In this document: positions 51,424 to 59,331 of the stretch, in pieces
How positions within the stretch are numbered: the first letter of the stretch is position 1
How the letters are laid out: each line of letters opens with the position of its first letter
From: Amycolatopsis methanolica 239
GTDB lineage: Bacteria > Actinomycetota > Actinomycetes > Mycobacteriales > Pseudonocardiaceae
Assembly (NCBI RefSeq): GCF_000739085.1
Contig: NZ_CP009110.1
Location: forward strand, 4,526,001 to 4,590,000
DNA length: 64,000 bases
Direction of reading: 5' to 3'
Made by a program: the position numbers and the translations under genes
Notes under the pieces: model-generated
Database searches by the model: none
What the model was told of the DNA's origin: nothing
The model's input: only the letters and a program-made list of their open reading frames with translations

Positions 51424-51819
51424 GTGATCGTCATCGCGCTGCTCATCGGCGCCGCCTACGTCGTGGTCAACTCCTTCGTCCCGGAGGCGCACCGCCGCCG
51501 GTTCAACGCGGTGTTCGTCGCCGGTGCCGGCGCCGCCTACCTGAGCGGGGGCGGGCTCGGGATCTGGGAGTTCGCCTTCACCGCGGCCGCCACCTACGTC
51601 GCCTACCGCGGCCTGGAGTCGTGGACGTTCATCGGAATCGGCTGGCTGATGCACACCGCGTGGGACGTGGTGCACCACCTGCGCGGCGAGCCGATCGTGC
51701 CGTTCGCGGAGCACTCGTCGCTCGGCTGCGCGATCTGCGACCCGGTGATCGCGATCTGGTGCTTCACCGGCGGCCGCCCCGTGCTGGGCGTGCTACGGAA
51801 CCGGCTGGCGCGGCCCTGA
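51424..51819 (+). CDS. DUF6010-type membrane protein
   Basis: The membrane protein has about 131 residues and four hydrophobic helices: VIVIALLIGAAYVVVNSFV, AVFVAGAGAAYLSGGGLGIW, FAFTAAATYVAYRGLESWTFIGIGW, and CAICDPVIAIWCFTGG. The conserved HTAWDVVHHLRGEPIVPF and SSLGCAICDPVIA signatures are what I recall of DUF6010. The GTG at 51424 fits the first helix; longer starts back to 51316 add an unlike leader. No function known. Confidence 0.75.
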   Translation: MIVIALLIGAAYVVVNSFVPEAHRRRFNAVFVAGAGAAYLSGGGLGIWEFAFTAAATYVAYRGLESWTFIGIGWLMHTAWDVVHHLRGEPIVPFAEHSSLGCAICDPVIAIWCFTGGRPVLGVLRNRLARP

Positions 51820-52028
51820 CCCGGTGCTTCGTGTCCTTCCGGCGGGTCGGCACGAGAGCCATCAACGCGCCCCGAAGAGCCAGGCTGGCGGGACCGCCAG
51901 GCGGCGCCGCGGCAGCACGACGCGCCGGCCACCGCCGCACGGATTTTTCGGCGCCGGCACCCGCACGGGCACCCGACACCCGTACCGCACCGCGGCAGCC
52001 ACCGGACTGCCAGCCGACCGCGAACGGC

Positions 52029-53507
52029 TCAGGCGCGGCGTGCCAAGCGCGCCACCAGGCCCGGCTTGCGGCGCGTCGTGCGCAACCGTCCGGCGATCGC
52101 GTCCTCCAGCAGGCGGCCGACCGTCTCCTCGGCGCACGCCTTGTTGGCCCCGATCCCGCCGGACGGCCCGCGCTTGATCCAGCCCACCACGTACGTCCCC
52201 GGCGTCACGCGGCCGCCGTCGTTGGGGATCGTGCCGCTGTCCTCGTCGAACGGCAGCCCGGGCAGTGGCGCGCCGCGGTAGCCGACGGCACGCACGACGC
52301 CGCCCGCCGGGATCTCGACGTCCCCGCTCACCCGGATCCCGCGCACCCGCGAGGCGCCGAGGATCTCCTCCGGCGCGGAGTGGAACCGCAGCACGATGCG
52401 CCGCTTGCCGGGCTGGGGCGGCGCCGTCCAGTCGACCGTCTCCTGCTTGCAGTCGCGCAGCAGGGCGGCCCGCGGCGACGTGTCGATCGCCTCGGTGATG
52501 CGCGGGTCGTGCGCGTCGACGACCAGATCGATGTCCTCGTGCTGGGTCAGCGCCAGCAGCTCCGGCGTGGTGTACGCGGCAGCCTCCGGACCGCGGCGGC
52601 CGAGCAGCACGACCTCCCGCACGCGGCTGGACTTCAGCGTTTCCAGCGCGGCCGGGGCGATCGCAGTGCCGGCCAGCGAGCGCGGGTCGGTGGTCAGGAT
52701 CCGCGCCACATCCAGCGCGACGTTGCCCGTCCCGACCACGACGAGCCGTTCCGCCGACAGGTCGACCGCGTCCGCGGGCACGTCCGGGTGGCCGTTGTAC
52801 CAGGCCACCACCGTCGTCGCCGCCACGCTGCCGTCCAGGTCCTCGCCCGCGATCCCCAGCCGCCGCGCCGAGGACGCGCCGACCGCGTAGATGACCGCGT
52901 CGTGGCGGCGCGCCAGCTCGTCCACCGTGACGTCCCGGCCCACCTCGACGCCCAGCCGCATCCGCAGCCGTGGGTGGTGGTGGTACCGCGCGAACGTCTC
53001 CCCGATCTTCTTGGTGGACGGGTGGTCCGGCGCGACCCCGTACCGCACCAGCCCGCCCGCGACCGGCAGCCGGTCGATCAGCGTGACCCGGGAACTGGTG
53101 TGCAGCAACAGGTCCTCGACCGCGTACATGCCGGCCGGGCCGGTGCCGACCACGGCGACGTCCAGCGCCGGGAAGTCGGCCGGGATGGTGCGGCTGAACA
53201 CCGGCGGGCCCCACGCGTGGAAGTTCGGCGCGGGGTCGGCCACGGCCGGCTCGCGGTCGGCGCAGAACTCCGCGTTGATCCCGGCGTAGGGCCGCATCGA
53301 CTCGGCCAGCGCGTCCACCGGGAAGATCGCGTCGACCGGGCAGGCGTCGGCGCACGCGCCGCAGTCGATGCAGCTGCGCGGGTCGATGTAGAGCATCTCG
53401 GTGGTGCCGAAGTCCGGCTCGTCCGGCGTCGGGTGGATGCAGTTGACCGGGCACACCGCGACGCACGACGCGTCGTTGCAGCAGGTCTGGGTGATCGCGA
53501 AGGCCAT
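52029..53507 (-). CDS. fprB: Ferredoxin/ferredoxin-NADP reductase fusion (FprB type)
   Basis: The 492-residue fusion starts with a 7Fe/2[4Fe-4S] ferredoxin domain: CCNDASCVAVCPVNCIHP, then CIDCGACADACPVDAIFP. It is followed by an adrenodoxin-reductase-like flavoprotein. The FAD motif is VAVVGTGPAGMYAVEDLL, RYGVAPDHPSTKK is family-typical, and the NADP motif is VVVGTGNVALDVARIL. The end is GWIKRGPSGGIGANKACAEETV. The reductase passes electrons from NADPH to its own ferredoxin. It is 2 bases downstream of a diiron-oxygenase gene, which it very likely serves. I recall the same two-gene arrangement around Rv0885-fprB in M. tuberculosis. Confidence 0.92.
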   Translation of the reverse strand: MAFAITQTCCNDASCVAVCPVNCIHPTPDEPDFGTTEMLYIDPRSCIDCGACADACPVDAIFPVDALAESMRPYAGINAEFCADREPAVADPAPNFHAWGPPVFSRTIPADFPALDVAVVGTGPAGMYAVEDLLLHTSSRVTLIDRLPVAGGLVRYGVAPDHPSTKKIGETFARYHHHPRLRMRLGVEVGRDVTVDELARRHDAVIYAVGASSARRLGIAGEDLDGSVAATTVVAWYNGHPDVPADAVDLSAERLVVVGTGNVALDVARILTTDPRSLAGTAIAPAALETLKSSRVREVVLLGRRGPEAAAYTTPELLALTQHEDIDLVVDAHDPRITEAIDTSPRAALLRDCKQETVDWTAPPQPGKRRIVLRFHSAPEEILGASRVRGIRVSGDVEIPAGGVVRAVGYRGAPLPGLPFDEDSGTIPNDGGRVTPGTYVVGWIKRGPSGGIGANKACAEETVGRLLEDAIAGRLRTTRRKPGLVARLARRA

Positions 53508-53509
53508 GA

Positions 53510-54427
53510 CTAGAGGAGGTTCGCGCGCTTGTAGAAGACCGTCGCGGCCTTGGTCAGCAGGCCTGCCGAGTCCAGGAACTCCATCAGCCCGGCGCAGCTC
53601 GACCGCAGCATCGACTTGTGGTGCTCGTTGGCCTTCGCCTCGCGCAGCGCCCGCTTGGTGTCGAGGCCGGCGTTCGCATACACCTGGGGGTTCCACATGC
53701 TGCTGACGATGAAGTACGCGGCGATGGACACGACGAGCGCGTTGTACTGGCGGCCCAGCGGCCCGGTCTTCTTCAGCCGCTCGCGGGTCTCCTCGCGGGC
53801 GAACTTCATGTGCCGCGACTCCTCGACGACGTGGATGTTGTTGATGGTGCGCACGAACGGCACCACGCGCTCGTCACGCATCCAGTCGCGCTGCATGACG
53901 TCGAGGACCTCTTCGGCGACCAGGATCGCCGCGTAGGCCGCCTCGCCACGGGCGGTCGTCTTGAACAACCGGCCCAGCTCGACGGCGAGGCGGCGCGGGC
54001 GGTAGGCCGGGGCCCGCAGCTTCGCCGCGCCGCGCGCGAACATGATCGAGTGGCGGCACTCGTCGGCGATCTCGGTGAGCGCCCACTGGAACGCCGGGTC
54101 GGTCGGGTCCTTGGCGTAGAAGTCGCGCAGCACCATCTGCTGCAGGATCATCTCGAACCAGATGCCGGTGCTCGCCACCGACGCCGCCTCCTGGCGGGTC
54201 AGCTCGCGCTGCTGCTCGGGGGTCATCTCGTTCCAGTACGCGGTCCCGTACAGGGTGCTCCACTCCGGGCTCGCGCCGTGGTAGCTCGTGTCCAGCGGGG
54301 TGTCCCAGTCGACCTCCTTGACGGGGTCGTAGGACAACGTCTCGGACGAGTCGAGCAACCGCTGCGCGACCGACCGGTGGTCAGGCTGCGCAGTGTCCGA
54401 GTGCTCCTGTGCGCCGACGCTGGTCAT
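53510..54427 (-). CDS. AurF-like diiron oxygenase
   Basis: The 305-residue helical protein resembles the p-aminobenzoate N-oxygenase AurF family. Candidate iron ligands lie in two helix pairs: TGIWFEMILQQ and ALTEIADECRHSIMFARG, then AILVAEEVLDVMQRDWM and IHVVEESRHMKFAREE, i.e. E, ExxH, E, ExxH. It should bind two irons and activate oxygen to oxidise an amine or carbon. It is the first gene of an operon with the FprB-type reductase that would supply electrons. A GTTACC/GGTAAC inverted repeat lies 36 bases upstream. The substrate is unknown. Confidence 0.85.
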   Translation of the reverse strand: MTSVGAQEHSDTAQPDHRSVAQRLLDSSETLSYDPVKEVDWDTPLDTSYHGASPEWSTLYGTAYWNEMTPEQQRELTRQEAASVASTGIWFEMILQQMVLRDFYAKDPTDPAFQWALTEIADECRHSIMFARGAAKLRAPAYRPRRLAVELGRLFKTTARGEAAYAAILVAEEVLDVMQRDWMRDERVVPFVRTINNIHVVEESRHMKFAREETRERLKKTGPLGRQYNALVVSIAAYFIVSSMWNPQVYANAGLDTKRALREAKANEHHKSMLRSSCAGLMEFLDSAGLLTKAATVFYKRANLL

Positions 54428-54462
54428 GGCACCCTCCCGACTGCCTGTTACTTCGGTTTACG

Positions 54463-54477
54463 GTTACCCAAGGTAAC
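54463..54477. promoter_or_regulatory. Inverted repeat upstream of the diiron oxygenase operon
   Basis: GTTACC at 54463-54468 and GGTAAC at 54472-54477 form a perfect repeat around CAA, in an AT-rich patch with an additional TGTTAC at 54446-54451. It is 36 bases before the oxygenase start and 134 before the divergent MBL gene. TetR-type operators often look like this. Confidence 0.7.
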
Positions 54478-54610
54478 ACACATCGGCGGCAGCGCAAGCG
54501 ACCGTTCGTGACCGAGCACCGCGATTTCCTGAAACGGGTATTTCGGCCCAATCGCGCCGGCGCCTGGCGGGCCTACCGTGTCCGGCACCAGCTCAGGAAG
54601 GGCGGATGCC

Positions 54611-55429
54611 ATGGAGATCAACAGGATCGGGCGCGACGTGAGCGTCCTGAGCGACCAACTCGAGGTGCCCGGCATCGGCTTCCTCCCCGTCAACGCGTTC
54701 GTCGTGCACGGCGCCGAGCCGATCGTCGTCGACACCGGGCTGAGCCTGCCCGGACGCGGCTTCCTGGACGCGCTCGGGGCGGTGATCGACCCTGCCGACG
54801 TGCGGTGGATCTGGCTCACCCACCCGGACCGCGACCACACGGGCGCCCTGTTCGACCTGCTCGAACTGGCTCCGCGCGCCCGCCTGGTCACCACCTACCT
54901 CGCGATGGGCATCATGTCGACCGAGCGGCCGCTGCCCATCGACCGCGTGCACCTGCTCAACCCCGGCCAGTCCCTGGACGCGCGCGACAGGCGGCTGACC
55001 GGCTTCCGACCGCCGCTGTTCGACAACCCGGCGACGGTCGGCTTCTTCGACCACAGCAACGGGGTGTGCTTCAGCTCGGACTGCTTCGGCGCCCCGATGC
55101 CGACCGCGGAACTCGCCACGTGCGGGGACGTCGCGAACGCCCCAGCCGACGCGCTGCACGCCGGCCAGCTGTTGTGGGCCGCCGTGGACAGCCCGTGGGT
55201 GCACAACGTCGACGGGGACCGCTACCTCGCGTCGATGGCGCCGCTGCGGACGTTCGACCCCGCGGTCGTCCTGAGCACCCACCTGCCCCCGGCGCCAGGG
55301 CGCGCGGCGGAGTTCCTCGACCGGGTGTCCCTGGCTCCCGGCGCGGACCCGTTCGTCGGCCCGGACCAGGCGGCGCTGGAGCAGATGCTGGCGACCTTCG
55401 AGCCGCCGGAGCCGCACCCGGTGTCCTAA
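54611..55429 (+). CDS. MBL-fold metallohydrolase (flavodiiron-like lactamase domain)
   Basis: The 272-residue metallo-beta-lactamase-fold protein starts NRIGRDVSVLSDQLEVPGIGFLPVNAF, with VVDTGLSLPGRGFLDAL and the metal motif WLTHPDRDHTGALFDLLE. The first histidine pair is T-H-P-D-R-D-H, a flavodiiron-like variant of HxHxDH. It continues FDHSNGVCFSSDCFGAPM with an aspartate-type ligand, and LSTHLPPAPGRAAEF carries the last histidine. Such proteins act as oxygen-binding diiron proteins or hydrolases. It converges on fadE33 with the stops overlapping by 4 bases. The ATG at 54611 is chosen over an upstream in-frame start. Confidence 0.83.
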   Translation: MEINRIGRDVSVLSDQLEVPGIGFLPVNAFVVHGAEPIVVDTGLSLPGRGFLDALGAVIDPADVRWIWLTHPDRDHTGALFDLLELAPRARLVTTYLAMGIMSTERPLPIDRVHLLNPGQSLDARDRRLTGFRPPLFDNPATVGFFDHSNGVCFSSDCFGAPMPTAELATCGDVANAPADALHAGQLLWAAVDSPWVHNVDGDRYLASMAPLRTFDPAVVLSTHLPPAPGRAAEFLDRVSLAPGADPFVGPDQAALEQMLATFEPPEPHPVS

Positions 55430-56454
55430 CCGAACAACAGCGAGCTGCCGTGGGCGCGCTTGAAGTACAGGTGCGCGTCGTGCTCCCAGGTGATCGCGAC
55501 CCCCCCGTGCAGCTGGATCATCTCCGCCGCGGCGTGCCGCAGCGCCGCCGAGCACACGGTTTTCGCGGTCGCCGCGTCCAGCTCGAAGTCGTCCCCGGTC
55601 AAGGCGCCGTACAACGCCGAGCGGGCCGCCTCGACCTGGACGTGCACGTCGGCCATCCGGTGCTTGAGCGCCTGGAAGCCGCCGATGGGCCTGCCGAACT
55701 GGCGCCGCTGCTTGGTGTACTCGACGGTCAGCTCCAGCGCCCTGGCCGCGGCGCCGGTCTGCTCGGCGGCCAGCGCCATGGCCGCGGCCCAGCGCAGCCG
55801 CTCGGTGTCGAACCCGCCGGTGTCCAGCCGCCGCGCGGGGGCGTTCGACACCGTCACCACCGCGAGACGGCGCGTCGGGTCGAGGGTCGTCACTGCTGCC
55901 CGCCGGGCGTCGGCCGGTGCGACCTCGAACAGGCCGGGGCCGTCCGGGGTCCGGGCCACCACCAGCAGGACGTCGGCGTGGTCGCCGTCGAGGACGTAGT
56001 GCGCCCGGCCGTCGACGCGCCCGTCCCGGAACTCGCACGCCGGCGACCAGCGTCCGTCCTCATCGGACCACGCCAGCGCGGCCAGGCTGCTGCCCGCCGC
56101 GATGCCGGGCAGCAGCCGCCGGCACGCCTCGTCGTTCCCGGTCAGCAGCAGGGCCTGCCCGCACAGCACTGCCGAGCCGAGCATGGGGGCCGGGGTGAGG
56201 GTGCGGCCCAGCTCCTCCAGCACCACGCACACCTCGGCCAGTCCGGCGCCCGCGCCCCCGTACTCCTCCGGGATCGCCAGCGCCGCGACGCCGATCTGCT
56301 CGCACAGCGTCGACCACAGCTCGTCGTCGTAGCCGAGGGGTGCGGCCATCGCGGCACGCACCGCCTCCGGCCCGGACCGGCGGGCCAGCAACGTCCGCAC
56401 CGACTCGCGCAGCGCCCGCGCCTCCTCCGTCCACATCGGATCGACGTGGCTCAT
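55426..56454 (-). CDS. fadE33: Acyl-CoA dehydrogenase, FadE33-like
   Basis: The 342-residue protein has acyl-CoA dehydrogenase folds: PEEYGGAGAGLAEVCVVLEELGRTLTPAPML, YTKQRRQFGRPIGGFQALKHRMADVHV, and the end MIQLHGGVAITWEHDAHLYFKRA. It lacks the usual catalytic YxGTxxIxRxxIA segment at the C-terminus, typical of one half of the mycobacterial-type alpha2beta2 dehydrogenases. Its place after fadE31 and fadE32 matches the M. tuberculosis order fadD3-fadE31-fadE32-fadE33. It would oxidise an intermediate of steroid ring C/D degradation together with a partner subunit. It overlaps fadE32 (ATGA). Confidence 0.8.
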   Translation of the reverse strand: MSHVDPMWTEEARALRESVRTLLARRSGPEAVRAAMAAPLGYDDELWSTLCEQIGVAALAIPEEYGGAGAGLAEVCVVLEELGRTLTPAPMLGSAVLCGQALLLTGNDEACRRLLPGIAAGSSLAALAWSDEDGRWSPACEFRDGRVDGRAHYVLDGDHADVLLVVARTPDGPGLFEVAPADARRAAVTTLDPTRRLAVVTVSNAPARRLDTGGFDTERLRWAAAMALAAEQTGAAARALELTVEYTKQRRQFGRPIGGFQALKHRMADVHVQVEAARSALYGALTGDDFELDAATAKTVCSAALRHAAAEMIQLHGGVAITWEHDAHLYFKRAHGSSLLFG

Positions 56455-57353
56455 CGCGCCAGCACCCGCTCGCGGTGGAACCCGCTGTCACCCCAGGCGC
56501 CGGCCAGTGCCCGGACTTTGGTCAGCCGCAGGCCGAGGTCGTGTCCGGCGGTGTAGCCGATGGCGCCGTGGACCTGCAGGGCGGTGCGGGCGGCGAGGTA
56601 GGCGGCGTCGCCCGCCTTGACCTTGGCGGCGGAGATGTCCTGTGGGCTGGCGGTGACGGCGGCGGCGTGCACCAGGGGCCGGGCGAGTTCGAGGTGGGTC
56701 ACGACGTCGGCGAGCAGGTGCCTGATCGCCTGGTACTCGCCGATCAGCCGATCGTACTGGCTGCGTTGCTTCGCGTAGGCGACCGCGGCGTCCAGCAGCC
56801 ATCGCCCGGCGCCGAGCAGCTGCGCGGCCACGGCGAGAACCCCCAGGTCGAAGGCCCTGCCGCCGGTCAGCGGGGGTGCGTCGACTCGGAAGAGCCGCCG
56901 GGTGGGGTCGATTGATCGGACCAGCTCGGGCTGGCCCACGACCTCGGCACCTACGACGACGGCGGCGATGTCGGCGTCCAGCGCAAGCGGCACCGGTACC
57001 GTCGCGAACGCCTCCCCGGCGGCCAGAGACGGCAGCCACCGCTCCGCCGCCGCCCCGGTCAGCGCGGCGGGCGCGACCGCGGCGGTTTCCACCAGCGGTC
57101 CGGGGACGGCATGGTAGCCCAGGGCTTCGAAGGCCACCACCAGGTCGACCGGACCGGCGCCGAGCCCGCCGTGGGCTTCGTCGATCAGCAGGGCGGGCAC
57201 GCCCAGTTCAGCGAGGCCGCGCAGAACCTTGAGGCCGGGTTCGTGCCGCCCGTGCGCCCAGGCGCGGGCGGCGCCGGGGGTGTCGGCTCCGGCGAGGTAG
57301 GCGTGCAAGCTGGTGGCGAAGTCCCGGTGTTCGGCGGAGAGCGCGAACCTCAT
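56451..57353 (-). CDS. fadE32: Acyl-CoA dehydrogenase, FadE32-like
   Basis: The 300-residue protein starts MRFALSAEHRDFATSLHAYL. It has a degenerate N-terminal domain (LRGLAELGVPALLIDEAHGGLGAGPVDLVVAFEALG) and a better conserved C-terminal part, AYAKQRSQYDRLIGEYQAIRHLLADVVTHLELARPLV, then LQVHGAIGYTAGHDLGLRL. The short length and missing middle beta-domain residues fit FadE32, a subunit pairing with FadE31 or FadE33. In M. tuberculosis FadE31/FadE32 act late in HIP degradation. It overlaps both neighbours by 4 bases. Confidence 0.82.
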   Translation of the reverse strand: MRFALSAEHRDFATSLHAYLAGADTPGAARAWAHGRHEPGLKVLRGLAELGVPALLIDEAHGGLGAGPVDLVVAFEALGYHAVPGPLVETAAVAPAALTGAAAERWLPSLAAGEAFATVPVPLALDADIAAVVVGAEVVGQPELVRSIDPTRRLFRVDAPPLTGGRAFDLGVLAVAAQLLGAGRWLLDAAVAYAKQRSQYDRLIGEYQAIRHLLADVVTHLELARPLVHAAAVTASPQDISAAKVKAGDAAYLAARTALQVHGAIGYTAGHDLGLRLTKVRALAGAWGDSGFHRERVLAR

Positions 57354-58480
57354 CGGCGGGCCTCCTTCGGCAGTCCCAGGAGTCGTTCGGCGATGGTGTT
57401 GCGCTGGATCTGGTCGGTGCCGCCGTAGATCGGGCCGGCGAGGGAGAACAGGTAGCCCTCCACCCACGCCCGGTCGGTTTCGGCGTGCGGGCCGAGGATG
57501 TCGAGCGCGGTGTCGTGCAAGCCGAGGTCGAGGTGGGACCAGAACAGCTTGTTGACGCTGGATTCCGGTCCGAGCTCGCCGCCCTCGGCCAGCCGGGAGA
57601 CGGTGCCGAAGGTGTAGAGCTGGTAGGCGCGCGCCCCGATCCACGCGTCAGCCACCCGGTCCCGCGAGGCGGCCGGTTCCCCAGCCGAGCGCCACAGGTC
57701 CACGAGCCGGTTCGCGGCGGCGAGGAAGCGGCCGGGACTGCGCAGCGACAGGCCGCGCTCGTTGTTGGCGGTGGTCATCGCGACCCGCCACCCCTGGCCC
57801 GGTTCGCCGATCACGTCCGCATCGGGCACGAACACGTTGTCCAGAAAGATCTCGGCGAACCCCGGCTCCCCGTCCAGCTGCGGGATCGGCCGCACCGTCA
57901 CACCCTCGGCGCGCAGGTCGAACATTAAATACGTCAGCCCGCGGTGCCGCCGCTCGCCCGGGTCGGTGCGGAACAACCCGAACGCGCGGTCGGCGAAGGC
58001 CGCGCGGGAGGACCAGGTTTTCTGCCCGGACAGCAGCCACCCGCCCTCGGTGCGCACCGCGCTGCTGCGCAACGCGGCGATGTCGCTGCCGGCTTCGGGT
58101 TCGGACCAGGCCTGCGCCCACACCTGCTCACCCCGGGCCATGGCCGGCAGGATCCGGTCCCGCTGCTCCTGGGTCCCATGCGCGAACAGCGTCGGCCCCA
58201 GCATGAAGATCCCGTTCTGGCTGACCCGCCCGGGTGCGCGCGCGGCGTAGTACTCCTCCTCGAACAGCACCCACTGCAACAGTGACGCGTCCCGCCCGCC
58301 GTACTCGCGCGGCCAGGACACCACCGACAACCGCGCGTCCGCCAGCTGCGCCTCCCACTCCCGGTGCGCCGCGAACCCTTCCGCGGTGTCCATCGACGGG
58401 AGCGTGGGCACATGCGCCGCCAGCCACTCCCGCACCTCGTCCCGGAACGCCACCGACTCGGCATCGATGTCGAGGTCCAT
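57350..58480 (-). CDS. fadE31: Acyl-CoA dehydrogenase, FadE31-like
   Basis: This full-length dehydrogenase of 376 residues compares well with mycobacterial FadE31 (376 residues, from memory). It has LSVVSWPREYGGRDASLLQWVLFEEEYYAARAPGR, then AQAWSEPEAGSDIAALRSSAVR with the FAD/substrate motif, GEIFLDNVFVP-like FAEIFLDNVFVPDADVIGEPGQGWR, and the C-terminal FAD loop AGPIYGGTDQIQRNTIAERLLGLPKE. The FAD-binding and active-site elements missing in FadE32 are here. A 1-base overlap (TGATG) links it to the upstream enoyl-CoA hydratase. Confidence 0.88.
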   Translation of the reverse strand: MDLDIDAESVAFRDEVREWLAAHVPTLPSMDTAEGFAAHREWEAQLADARLSVVSWPREYGGRDASLLQWVLFEEEYYAARAPGRVSQNGIFMLGPTLFAHGTQEQRDRILPAMARGEQVWAQAWSEPEAGSDIAALRSSAVRTEGGWLLSGQKTWSSRAAFADRAFGLFRTDPGERRHRGLTYLMFDLRAEGVTVRPIPQLDGEPGFAEIFLDNVFVPDADVIGEPGQGWRVAMTTANNERGLSLRSPGRFLAAANRLVDLWRSAGEPAASRDRVADAWIGARAYQLYTFGTVSRLAEGGELGPESSVNKLFWSHLDLGLHDTALDILGPHAETDRAWVEGYLFSLAGPIYGGTDQIQRNTIAERLLGLPKEARR

Positions 58481-59322
58481 CAGCGCTGCGCCCCGTCCCG
58501 CATCGAGCGCGCGTCCTGCCCACCGAGGGAATCGGTGGAGGTTTCGGCGTTGTGGGCATGCGCGAAGTGGTGCAGCCCGAACACCGAGTCCATCCCGGAC
58601 CGCAGTCCCATCAGGTCCTCGGCCTGGTTGACCGCCTTCTTCGCCAGCGCCAGCCCGAACTGCGGCATCCGCGCGATCGTCTCCGCCAGCTCAACAGTCC
58701 GCGCTTCGAGCTCGGCGCGCGGCACCACCCGGTTGACCATGCCCCACTCCTTGGCCTGCCGCACGCCGAACCGCTCCCCGGTGAACAGGACCTCCTTCGC
58801 CGCCCTCGGACCCAGCACCCACGGATGCGCGAAGTACTCCACGCCCGGAATCCCCATCCGCACCACCGGATCGGCGAAGAACGCGTCGTCGGAAGCCACG
58901 ATCACATCGCAGACCCAGGCCAGCATCAGCCCGCCCGCGATACACGCCCCCTGCACCGAAGCGATCATCGGTTTCGGGATCTCCCGCCACCGGCGGCACA
59001 TCCCCAGATACACCTCCGACTCCCGGGCGAACCGCTGATCCCCACCCTCCCGCGTCGTGTGGTCCCACCACACCACCGCCCGCCGCTCGAAACTCTGGTC
59101 CACATCCCGGCCCGGCGTGCCGATGTCGTGGCCGGCCGAGAAGTGCTTGCCCTCCCCCGCCAGCACGATCACCTTCACCTCGGCATCGTCCACCGCCCGG
59201 GTGAACGCGGCATCCAGCGCGTAAGTCATCGCCGAGTTCTGCGCGTTGCGGTACTCCGGGCGATTCATCGTCACCACCGCCACCGCGCCCCGGCGCTCAT
59301 AGCGGACGACGTCCTCACTCAT
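58480..59322 (-). CDS. Enoyl-CoA hydratase in the steroid C/D-ring operon
   Basis: The 280-residue crotonase has the oxyanion segments HFSAGHDIGTPG and QGACIAGGLMLAWVCDVIVAS. Strands VAVVTMNRPEYRNAQNSAMTYALDAAF and FADPVVRMGIPGVEYFAHPW take the place of the usual catalytic-glutamate loop. It has a long insert, ERRAVVWWDHTTREGGDQRFARESEVYLGMCRRWREIPKP, seen in some mycobacterial EchA proteins. It sits between fadD3 and fadE31, a place empty in M. tuberculosis as I remember that locus. It probably hydrates an unsaturated HIP-CoA derivative. Confidence 0.85.
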   Translation of the reverse strand: MSEDVVRYERRGAVAVVTMNRPEYRNAQNSAMTYALDAAFTRAVDDAEVKVIVLAGEGKHFSAGHDIGTPGRDVDQSFERRAVVWWDHTTREGGDQRFARESEVYLGMCRRWREIPKPMIASVQGACIAGGLMLAWVCDVIVASDDAFFADPVVRMGIPGVEYFAHPWVLGPRAAKEVLFTGERFGVRQAKEWGMVNRVVPRAELEARTVELAETIARMPQFGLALAKKAVNQAEDLMGLRSGMDSVFGLHHFAHAHNAETSTDSLGGQDARSMRDGAQR

Positions 59323-59331
59323 GCGTGCTCC

